From positions 46,134-110,133 of the forward strand of contig JAHQIW010000076.1 in the NCBI GenBank assembly GCA_019055375.1: DNA of 64,000 nt, in the 5' to 3' direction. Below are positions 38,901-50,900 of the stretch, piece by piece. A model generated the notes under the pieces. It had not been told where the DNA came from, did no database searches, and saw nothing but the letters and a program-made list of their open reading frames with translations. Source of the stretch: Parelaphostrongylus tenuis. Lineage: Eukaryota; Nematoda; Chromadorea; Rhabditida; Metastrongylidae. Numbering within the stretch: position 1 is the first letter of the stretch; the number at the start of each line of letters is the position of its first letter. The translations under genes were made by a program, and so were the position numbers.

Positions 38901-41900
38901 CACGTCCGTGAGATTCGGGAGCGACGATTAATGTCCACTTATCACTGATCAAAAATCACAATATCAGTTGTACATGGTTTTTCCAGAAGCGGTAAGGAAC
39001 CACTAAACCGTGTCTTTTATGATGAATGTAAAAAGTAGTTTTTAACTTTATTCTTCTAAACACTACTGTCACGACACAATTATCTAGTGTGGAGTGCAAA
39101 AACTTGGACAAATAACGTGTTGTGGCGTAGAAAGAGTGCTGTCAAAGCGGGCGTTGGTAGTGCAACGGTTCAGCACGCCCCGAATAGGGTGAAATGCGAG
39201 TTCGCATTCCAGCTGACACTAGGGTTTTTGCAAACCACTCTACATCACTAGATATATTGTGACATCATATCACCGCGAAAGGCGATTCAATAAAATGAAT
39301 TTTACCTCTATTACGGGTGTTTTATTAGGACCACGCTCAAATTTTAATATATCTTGTAATTGTTATTTGAGTCAACATATTATGTGGTTTGTCAATGTGC
39401 CCTTTTACAGCCTGATACACGTGTTTCGACCTTACAGTTTCGTCAGTCGGACAGAACCCCGTTTAGCCAATCCTCTGTCGGAGCTCCACTCCCCACACTA
39501 ACAGGTAGCGTCAACGAAATATTTACGCTGTAAGTCAAGTGAGAATACTATCCAACGAACAGTGTTGTACACTCAATTGCTCTTCTCACTTGGCATACAG
39601 TGTAAATCGTTCGTCGACGCTACCTGTTAGTGTGAGGAACTGGAGCTCCAATAGAGGATTGGCTAAAAGACGGCGGCTTTTGTCCAACTGACGAGACTGT
39701 AGCGTCGAAACACGTGTATCGGGTTGTACAAGAGCCCATTAACAGACCACGTGACATGTTGACTCAAACAATAATTATGAGTTATATCGAAAAATAAATT
39801 CTGCTTGATTACTGTCACAACCGTGTGTTGACAGTGCACTGAGAGCACAACGCACACTGTTGTGTCCATTCAGCTCCAAAGACAAATGAAAATTGAAGGA
39901 AGTTAGTAGGGGAAATGACGAAGTGCATTGATTAATGCAGTGGTTTACTCAGGAATGAGGAGGTTATTGGCCTTCGACTAAGCAGATGATGTCTTACATG
40001 TGCTTCTGTAGTACTCTACTTTTCATTATGGAACCTCTTTCACATCTATGTGCTTGATTCTCAGAGATTTCCATGGCGAGTCCAATAAGCAATCCAAAAA
40101 GTAATTAATTGCAGCTTAGTTAAATGCAAAAATGCTTAAACCGAGTTTTGGGTAAAAAGATTCACGACAAAATTCTTTTTATTCAACCGCTACTAGTGGT
40201 AGTATGATGTTATAGTATATCCATTGATATAAAGTGATGAGCAAAACATTTGCGTCAGTCGGGACTTGATTCCGAATTTCACCCAATCCGGGATGCGTGC
40301 TCTAACCCTTGCACCTCAGATTGTGTGAAATGCGGGTTCAAGTCCCGTCTGATGCAAATGTTTTACACATCACTCTACATCATTGGGTAAATTTACAATA
40401 ATTGGTTTTCTTTCTCATACATTGGTCTGAAAACACCATTTGTTTGTAAGGAAGAAAAATTTACGTCGGTTTTTATAGTTACCGCTCTCCGATGATGAAG
40501 GTGATGATGGTGAGCAAGAGCAAAGTGACAGTGGTGATACTGGAAGCCGCGATGCCCTATCCGACTATCAACGAAGACGATTTTCTCCACAAACGAACAG
40601 TGAGGTAAAGACTCCTCCTCATATTTAGTCTGAAAAGGAAAATGTGCTTATCCTGCCATGTTCACATTTCTAACAAAATAGCTTTTTTCGTATGATATCT
40701 CGTACATGGTTATCCAGTTTAGTAGGGAATCATCGCAAATGTTGGTGTGGATAGGAGTGAAATTTTTTTCAACTAAACTTTTCATGACTAGGTGTAGCTA
40801 GACCAGTATTTATGAGGTTGAGGAAGATAATTTAGTCTGATCTGCAAAGTTTTCCACAAAATAGTATGTTCCAGTTGATCTTTTGTGGTTATGTGATATC
40901 GGTGCTTATTCGTTAAATTGTTAACGATCTTATCGTGGCTGGTTCATAATTCCTTGTGACGAACTACATTGTTAAACAGGTCTCAACTCGCCCGAAACTG
41001 TGAGATATTACGGCATTTGAATGTAGTTCTCGGTTTTGATGAACCTATATATAAGCAAAGCCTAATGATGAACTTTTGCTTATTTTATCTCCGAAACAAA
41101 GTTGTTCAGGCCCGCATCTTCGATCGCACTTCGATCGGTAAGAAAAGTTAATCTGTGCACTTGCTCAACTCAATGCCATGGCAATATACAGCTTATCGTT
41201 CTGTGTGTGTTATCATGAATTTGATGTTTTAATGGACTCAGGAAGAAATCTGAGATCGTTAGCCGGTCGAAATCAATTCGACGATGGCCTTATACGTCTT
41301 CATTTACACACCCGTGATACTTTGTGTGGAAGCCTACGCACTTACCTATCCACTTCTCAGTCCAAGATCAATTTTATTGATATCAGCTGGAGTTACTTGA
41401 TGGCTCACACTATAAAGGGTGATTTGGGTATTACAATTGATGTTCATTCTTAAGCTAAGTTGATAGTACCTTCCAATCAACTGTGTTTATCACCTCGCTT
41501 TATGAAATTCCGTATAGTCTGATAAAATTGTTGAGGTCTTCTAAAGGCTTGTTATGGCATTTCGGATGGTCAACGTGAGTTTGGGTTCTATCAGACTATA
41601 TTGAGTTTTTCTTTTATCAAACTATGCTTTAAATTTTGAAAAGCGAGGTCTCACTCAGTCGAGAATGGGTGGTATTGCTGTTTGCCGTGTTACCAACGTG
41701 AGACATCGACTGAAAATCACGCCAGACCCCAATATCAAGTTATTTTTCATTTGACGTGGACTGATACATCTTCGACGCCGTTACCATTGGTTGTACAGTA
41801 AAAGTGTACCAAAAGGCTAGTGGTACTGATGAAGCGTGCGAGAACGCCGAAACGTACGTCGACCACTCAAAATGGCATAGCAGACCTCTGTCCGCCTTCA

Positions 41901-44900
41901 TCCAGACTATCCAGCTTTTTAATGCATTCGTTTTAGTGCTTTACTTTTCCATTTTTTGTTTTTCGTGACAGTATTACTAATTATCGTGAGAATGATAGTC
42001 GGATAACGATTTATGTTATTACTGTAAGCGGAATGGGCGTTTTTGTGAGGGATATCTATTACTAATGTTCGGTGCGCGTCATGATGACCGTACGTTACGT
42101 TGAACGACGTCCAATAATCTCAAACAAATGATCGGTCAGTCGCCGCTCCAGTAGGGATGCATAAACTACTGCATGTACCGAAAGTGATAATGATTCAGAA
42201 ATTGCAATTCTTTCATACTACCGGGCTAAGAAATTTTCCAGGATAGGCACATTGGGTAGTAGAACGTTTAGTGGCGTGCCGCTATCGCAAGATGTCTAGT
42301 TGTATGAAATATGCTTTTAATAAAGTTGAATATGAAAAACGACTAAAGTTGGAAATAGTTTCCATGTTTACCACATCGAAGCTACGTTTTTGGAGTCCAG
42401 AGAACTGATAAAGTTTCTGCTTTTCTCCCGGACTTTGCTTTTACCAGTTCAGTGTATCTATCACTAATAATCTTCCAAATTAAGATTTTTCAATTTAAAG
42501 ACTTTGATGATACATGTTTCTCCTAGAAAATTAGAATGATTTTTCCACTTTTTAATGTCTGATAAGGGGAGAATAACTAATGGACAAAGTCACACTTCTT
42601 AAAAACTTCAGAAGTCGAGAAAGTCGTTGTACTCTGCTGAAAACGCCTAGTTTCTAAATTGCTAATTACTCACGTAGATTTTGACAATCACTTATATCAC
42701 CTGTCGTCCCGTTAATCGTCGAGTGACTCGGGCGGATACCAGCAACACTTTCATTTTTCCCTATCGCGTGCAAGAGTAGCTCAGTGGGTCATCCTCGCTC
42801 TAGGGATTCGCTGAGCATCATACCTTTCTTCTAGTCCATTCGTGAAGAAATCGACACAATGGGGTCGGTGATATTCCTGTAGAGCGCTTGATATATCGAG
42901 GAATCCAGTCGGTAACGGCTCTTGTCCTCGGTTGTCGTTGAAGCGCATCACGTGTCCGGCCCACCTTATTTTCGATATCCCGGCGTGTAGAACGGCGTCT
43001 TTGAGCTTCGATCCTTGACGTAAGACGGAACTTCGGATCCTTTCTCTCATTTGCGAGTTACGGGATACTCCTAGCATCGACCTTTCGACTGCGCGTTCAA
43101 TAGCGCCAAGGTTGACAATATAGTTGTCTAATTTATTTAATTCATATATATGTTTGCATGAGTGCTATTTCACAATAGTGTTTAGATTTCGCTTCAACGG
43201 TTATCACGATATTCACGAAAATCGCGAGGGCTTTTTGCGATTCGGCAGTCGAAGATTGGTCCTGAGGGTGTACTAAGACGACAGAGTACATCAGGTAGCT
43301 ACGTCCTTCATCATATAAAAATATCTCCATTTGCGCTTCAACATCATCTACCATCTGTTGATCAAAGAAGTATACCGAGGTACTCTGAAGGATATTGAGA
43401 ATTTGAACAGAAACTGAAACAAGTTGTCATGCGAGCGTTTTTTTTTTTTGTCTCTTCTCTAACTTAATGTAAAAAAATCATTGTTCGAGTGCATGATGGC
43501 TTACCCAGAATTCTTAAGCAGCTTGTTCCTTTTTCGATAATTTGAGACTTTCTGTTCACCAGAAGTATACCAGGGCAGAAGTACAACCCACTTCTTTGGC
43601 TATTAAGATGTCTCTTATCAATGAAAAACCACTAGGTATGCAATATGTGGTTTTAGGCATAACCTTCAAAATGTCATGTGAAGAGTAAGATGAAGGAAAC
43701 TGAGACTGGGACTGATACTTCAATTAACTCAACATCTTAAGCACCTCAAGAACATAAGGCTATCAGTTGCTGCACAACAAAATCACTCTTTTTTGGCGGA
43801 TATGCTGGCTATAGACGCGATTTTTCTTGAACTTTTGCAAAGCATACGAATCTGTGTTTATGTGATTTGACCTGCCGATTATGAAAAGCTTTTTCTAAAC
43901 TAGTTCAGTGGAAAAAATTGTGCTTGTGAAGTGTTTCGGCATCTTTGCTTGCTTTTGAAGGAAACGCTTCTTGTCGTCTTACGTGAATTAGTTGAAAAGT
44001 TTCGAAAATGATGATTCGTTTACACCCACTTTTCTAAAAGATCTCAAAATACTGTGCATGCTTTAGTTGACTTCAAGCGATCATTGTCGCCAGTAATGGT
44101 CCATCTTTGACTTGAATCTGACTTTCAAGACCTCAAAATTCCGTCGAAAAACTATGGAATTGTTGAAACAAATTGAGCCATAAAGTTGTTAGTTTTCCGG
44201 CTATAATGTTTTGCGTTGTAACTGCAGTGAAATTTGATTCCGTTCAAAAGATTGCTTGGATCTTTTTTTTCCTTTCTACTCATTCCAATCTCCTAAATTG
44301 ACGGTAACACGCACCATGACAACAAAAAAACGAGCGCAAGTATGAAGTGATTCATGCGCTTTTTCTAATGGCTTCACGAGGGACTATACCTGATTTCTTA
44401 CCACGTACAATCCGCGTCCAAAACTAGTCCGATAGAGGATTTTTTCAAATGTTAGGTGTAGATAATAACTTCTCAAGGAACACGTTCAGCTCAGCAGCTT
44501 TGTTGGATAAAATGTCGATTGAATGCAGATACTACAAAAAAATAGACACGTTGAGCTAGAATAGACAGTCAAGAAGAATACGCACTTAGATAAAAGCATT
44601 TGATTGTTAACCTCAAAAAAATATATAAAGTATTCACATAGCTCATTTGAGTTAGTAACAGAGACTTTAATGGACCATCAATGGATCTATGAGCATTTCT
44701 ATCAAATAGTAAATTGACAATTTCTTGTAGAACGCTCAAATCGATCTCATCCAGCCGCTTGTTCGTCGCCATCATCGGATAAGTCGGCATCATTACGAAT
44801 CGTTTGGGAAGGACAACAAAACTGGGATGATGAGTTCGCCACAACAGGTAGTTGCTTTAGTTTTGGGATATAATCGTGTTTCGTTTTGTTTTTCTTGGCG

Positions 44901-47900
44901 CTATTTCTAAGGATTTCTAAGAACTTTCAGGTAACGACGTGAACATTTACTACAGTCAGTTTATATTAGGACTTTTCTTAAGTCTTGGCACTAGAACGGT
45001 AAACACCAAATTTTAATTAGAAGTAGTTGAAGTTGCTCATCATCTTTTGGTAACGGACCGGGGCAGTTCGCTGGAGCTTGCTGCCAGCCTGAGAGACGAT
45101 TAACGCCAAGTGCTACTGTTAGCACATGGATCGCTCCAATCGTGCTTTCCCTGTCATGTCATTGCCGCAATCTTCCTGCTTTGAGACAACGCAAGGCTGC
45201 ATGTCGCAAAATCAAAAAAGAGCTTTTTGACCAAACTGGGCTGAGAAATGTTGGATCATCCGCCATTCAGTCCTGACTTCACTCCTTCTCATTATCACCT
45301 CTTCTGGTCGCTGGAGCACTTCCTGAGCAAGAAGATTTCCAAGACATCATTTATTTGGGCGAGGATTGACAACTTTCTTCGAATTCAAGGATGACGAGTT
45401 CTATCACCGCGATATTGCTTTGTTACCGGAAAGTTGGCAGAAGTATGTTCAGGCTGATGGCGCATACTCTGAATAGTGTTGTTGAAGCAGTTTTAATTAC
45501 TCCTTGTTAATAAATTTCGCGTTTTTCGCTCTAGTGCCGAAACACATGAGAAGACCTAATATATCGCGAGAAACGCAATCATTAGTCACATCTTTCAACC
45601 ATACACTCTTTGTTGCTGAGCTATCCTTACTCCTGATCAACCACACTTCCCAGCTCTCTGGGTGGACAGTTTAGTCTCATGCTGGTCTGGGAAGGGCTCT
45701 CTCGCGAATCCACTATGGCCGGTTCCTCTTCTGAACACTCGGAAGCGCTATACGACTTTACTAAGATTTCAAAGAAACTGATTCAACCCAGCGTTCAACG
45801 ATATTCATGAGGAAGTAAAAGTTCTCGTGAAACGTGTAGTTCCCACACCCAAATGGGAGATCTTCGTGGACGTCGAAAACGAAACGAAGAATCACACATG
45901 TGAAGTCGGGTCATAAACTATATGTGTCAGTTAATGTCAGTTCACTGACAACTGAAATTCTCACATAAACTTCAGTAACACCTGGGATTAGGTGGGCACT
46001 TTTGATTCATTCGTTTCTTTGCTGGAGAAAATTGCACTTGTGCTATGTATAAACGGCTTGGAATATTTAGGATGATTAATGCCCTGGATGCTCACGCACC
46101 TAATATTCATTTATATTGGTCGTTTTACGTATAGCGAATAAGTGGATTCTTTCAGAAATTCGGCCTCGTCCATCGATTATTTCACGCAGTCCTCTCTCGC
46201 AACAAAAAATTGTGCCATCAAATTCTGCCGGCGATCTCGGTTCTGTTTTTGATGATGTACGTTTGTTATTGAAATCAATCGGATTTTTGAGAATTTATAG
46301 GCATGATCTATAGTTTGGCATTTATTTCTGATACAGCTAACACATCTATCAATGAGTTCCAGAGTGAGATTTTGGGAATGAGATCTAGTGAGTTTTTCGA
46401 ATACATCAATATTGCTGCGTGGCTACTTAACTGGTATTGTTCCCAGTATATGTTGGTTCTAAATCATTTTACACAAATCACATGACATCCTCATTATTTC
46501 TTATCGTTTTTTACTGATTAGTGCGCTATTATGCGCTTGGGGCGCAGCCATTAGTGGTGTACTGTAATATTCCATGGTTTGACCTCGCACTCGGGGCTAA
46601 CCAAGCTTTCGAGCTCTTCGACTTCGATGATTTGGTACGAGACTTGTCTACAAGGATCGTGCACTGCCGCGATAAATTGACAAGCTTGTAAAAGTCACTT
46701 AATATGTCAATTATTCATTCAATCGGCTCTATGGCTTAATGAAATCATACGCACTGCCCTGTTTCAAGGCATTAGTCCATTTCGAACTTTTTTACCCTTT
46801 ATAACCCCCTTACTGCTCTGATTTAAGGTGCTTTCCTTATCATCGGCGGTCGACCAACCGGACGGAGAGCTCTACGACAATGCCTCTGAAAGTGATGACG
46901 CGATTCATATTGATAGCGTGAGAAGAAAGTGTATGATCGACAGCAAGTACATGTACCAAAGTGTTATCGTCGCCAGGTTTGGCTTAGTCGTATTGCTGAA
47001 CCCTTCTAAAAGTTACCGTTCAATTTTCTCAAACGTTGAGTAAGTAATTTTTACACACTACAATTTTAATACGTAGTAGAATTCAAACGAAAGCGTGCTT
47101 CAAACTAGCCTGTAATCTTGCATAATGTGATTCGATTTGAAACATGTTTGTTAATTCTCTTCAATGTATGGCTATCTTTCAGCAGTGAGCTAGGATCTGA
47201 GACCAGTGGGTCTGTACTGAGCGTGAATTCGAATTTAAAAGAACTATCGAAGCGGCTGACGAGTGTAATGGATTCCAAGGGGTAGGATCGAACACTGTTA
47301 GATTTTAAATTTTTTGAATAAAGTTTTTGAGTTTGAAGTTTTGAATTAAGGTTTTCAAGTTAAGGTTTTTTTTGAGGTTTTTTTTTTAAGTTAAAGTCAA
47401 GCAAGTTTTAATTCAAAAGAACAGTCCGTGGGAAATTTTGCATTTCTTCAATCAAGCCGAGGTTTAGAGATAGTCGCACTTTTGAGTTAATGTTAGGTTT
47501 GTAGTGATTGGCATCTTTCACAATCTTTAAGAAAAACATATTACTTGATCTGAATTATATAAATGAAAAATAATGGGAGAAGTCATGGTAGGTGCAAGCT
47601 CTGTGGATTGTACAATAGTTTTTTTCTGTTTTTTATGAAAAAAAAAAACTGAAATATTGAGTTTTGACGTATCCCATGTACACAATAGTTGCACTAATTA
47701 TGACCCTTTGAAACCATCATTCGAGCCTCCTAAGCGCTTTTTGAGCCCTTTCTTCATTTTGTGACCGAAAAAATGAAAAATTGATCTCAGTGTATCAGTT
47801 TGCCGTGTCGAGGTTGATTAATGATTACATAATCACTGCTAATCTAAATGCACGCTGTGACTGGATGGTGCGCAGTAAGCTAGAAAAAGCTGAGTGCCTT

Positions 47901-50900
47901 AGGTCAACTATTGGACCACAAGGAGATCGACTCGACCAGCAATCATGACGTTTATATGGATGCCGAAATTCTCAAGCAGCCGAAGCAGCGCATGGAATGT
48001 TTGAAAGACTAACTGCGGGAAATGATCGCGAGTTAATGGATTAAATTCAATGTAAAATGGATGTAATAGCCGATCATGTAGGAATAATTTGAGAAAAATG
48101 GATGGGATCATTTCTGTTATCGGACAGATATTTCTTAGAGTTTTTACGTTGGGCGAAGATTTCCTTTTAGATTATCAATAATCATTCGGAAGCGTAAAAC
48201 TCGGAGATTTGAAAAATGCACATTTTTCAAAGAAAGGCTTTCTTTTAGCGTAGTAGCATTCAAAGCAAAATTATGTGTCACCACGCGTCGCACTTGCACT
48301 TTATCTCGTACAAAAGAGTTCTTTCCTTAAGATACTGAAAACCATTCAATCGCGTAAGTTTCGACCACTCCACCACTCTGCTTGTTTTCATAAAAGACCG
48401 TTTTATTGCACTGTCACTCTAACAAGAACATAAGTCGACTAGGCTGTGTGATGACTATGGATAGATAGCTGCGATCGATAGGTCGCGCATACGCTATTCA
48501 CATGTGGAGTGCAAATTTTCGTAACTGAAATTAGGATTTTTTTCATTCGACAGAAAATCTAGATAGAGCTTATGACTTTGATTTTTGAAGATTTTCTCTA
48601 CACGTTCACATGCTTTTCATGCTTATGCATAGGCTGCTTAGACCTAGGCTTAGTTACGGGTTCATTTGGCATTGTATGAAGAAAATGAAGAGCTTCAGCA
48701 CGAAAACGATAAAACAGTTCTTCTACAGTTCAGTTGGAATATACGATGATTTTCTTTTGCTAGCCTTAAAGGCAATCATATTCCAGATTATGGGAACTCG
48801 CCCAAGAAACGCCGTCAACTTCTCATTCAAAGCCGGAACGATGTGAGATGACAGATAGTGGATTAACAAGGAGTACACATTCAAAACATAGGTGAGAGCT
48901 TGCGAATTTTGAACAAATTTCATTCATTGATTGGTAACTAATTTCGACAATTTGATCTTTTTTGGCGTAAACAGATCTTACTTCCATCACATCGCATTAG
49001 ACTACTGATCGTGAGGAAATTTTTGGTCCCTTGCGTGCTCTGAATTGCTAAATTCTGCTGTTGTACAGTATGAAATCTGGAGTTAGTTGCTAACATCTTT
49101 GTTGTTGCACAAAATTCCTGAATTTCATCCAGCAAAATTTTTTTCTCTTGGCTATGATTTGATTCGAAGATTCAAGTTCGAATCACAGTAACAATCTAAA
49201 CCTCAGTTGGGAATTGAACCCTCGTTTTACCCTTAGCGAGAGCGCGTGCTAACCACTACACCACCGAGGCCCATTTGCATAATATATTCTTGATTCTCTG
49301 AGAGTTTTTTTGTCTTATTAGCATTTCTGTTTAGCCAAGAACCTCGCTCAATGTTCGACTCAGCCATTGGTGGTGAGATGTTTTCAAGCGAAGATGAATC
49401 GAATGAAAAACCCGACAGGTTTGTAGATTTCCATAGTTGTGTTTTCTAACGTTCAATTTTTATAGCTGGTCCATCAATGCAAAATTTCTTCTCATCAATC
49501 ATAAACTCGAAGATTGCTCAACTCGTCTTATTATATTCTTGTAAGATCTGAGATTGCTTGCTGATTACATGGGCATGTTCTCTATTTCTAATAAAGTACA
49601 TGTATTTGGCACAACAAAAACAAGATAGCTAAAATTAAACAAAATGAAAGTGTTGAGAAGTGAATGCTGTGAGTCGTTTCTTGAGGATTTTGAAGAAGAC
49701 AAAACCGAGTAATACTTAGGCCTCTAAATTCATTTATGTAATGACACTTTGACTCCACTGCGGATTTTCGTGGACTTCTGACTTTTTTGCTGTAGCTAAA
49801 TATTTGAAGAGTTGGACTTGTGATCGAAATCTGCAGAAGAACTTTACTATATCTTTTTAACAAACAACTCTAGGCCGTTAATATTGCTGTCTGATTGTCA
49901 AAATTTTTTGAGAATCTTTGTTTTCACGGCAATGCTAACGAAATCTGAATTCTCTAGGCTTCAAACAAAATGCCGACAAGATATACATCTGTAACACATT
50001 TGGAGGCGTCACATTGTAATGGACGAAATTCCGGTCGGAGTTTCATCGTAATTAACAAAAGTGCTCCTTTATAAGCGGGAACAGTCATATTATGAAGCTT
50101 TCTATTGCAATCTATAAAGCTCATTGAATAGAGATAAATTCTGAAGTCGAAAGTAGGAAGTCACTCTTGTTTTTTGCACCATCTGAGTGAAATTAATCCA
50201 TGTCTGCCTTGTCTGCGCAACTATTCTGCCCAGTACATACGGCGCGTCACCGGTTCTTGAATGAGTAGGTATCACTGTAATTCTCAAGCATAATCAAACC
50301 CTTAGCGAGATTATTGCATCAGAGCCATGCACGTGTTTCGGAGGTCTCGCCCCCTCGTCAGTGACCCACACCCCACACTAAGCTCTGTATTGTAGAAAGG
50401 AGGGAGGCGTATGTGGTGACAGCACAGCGTACAACGACACTGTGCTATCACCACTTTTCAGTCCATGGATCGCGGGTGTAGATACAAAGTGATCCATAGC
50501 ATAGACAGTTTTTCAACTTCGCAATAAACATTCGATATAATTCATAAGAATGTTTAGAGCCTTATTTTATTGGGTTATTAGCGAGGTTTTTAGGTATCGA
50601 CGATGGTCATATAGTACCGTGTTTCATGCATACGCGGTGACTCGTTTAGTGCACTGAATTCACCCATACCTTCCAAATACGTGAAATCAAAGCACACATG
50701 TCTATTTGCTTACCTAAACGCGTAAAAAATCGCAACCGTCGAGTTGTGCGGAAAGATATGTTTAGTGGCCAAGATCGTTTTTTAGAAAACAAGCCTTTAG
50801 AATACAAGCTGCGTAAGAGCATTCTATATTTAAGGAGCGTTAGAAATAAATGACCTTATAGGAAGAGCGTAATGCTCTTCGTTTTCCTCAAACGGACAAG

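Larger units (their letters stand above)
41872..46155 (+). other. 3' part of the long gene C intron
   Basis: It contains the truncated RTE, a candidate minus-strand exon, a mariner remnant and a coding-like broken segment. The rest is unrecognised AT-rich DNA. Confidence 0.45.

Noticed and set aside
46303..46395. Extra gene C exon (SINEFQSEILGMRS)
   Set aside because: It has usable splice signals, but its phase (1 to 1) does not fit between exons ending in phase 0 at 46256 and starting in phase 0 at 46828.
49194..49271. Functional tRNA gene
   Set aside because: Box A and box B are good but the anticodon arm does not fold and a SINE body follows; the same holds for the copies at 30.9 and 61.4 kb.
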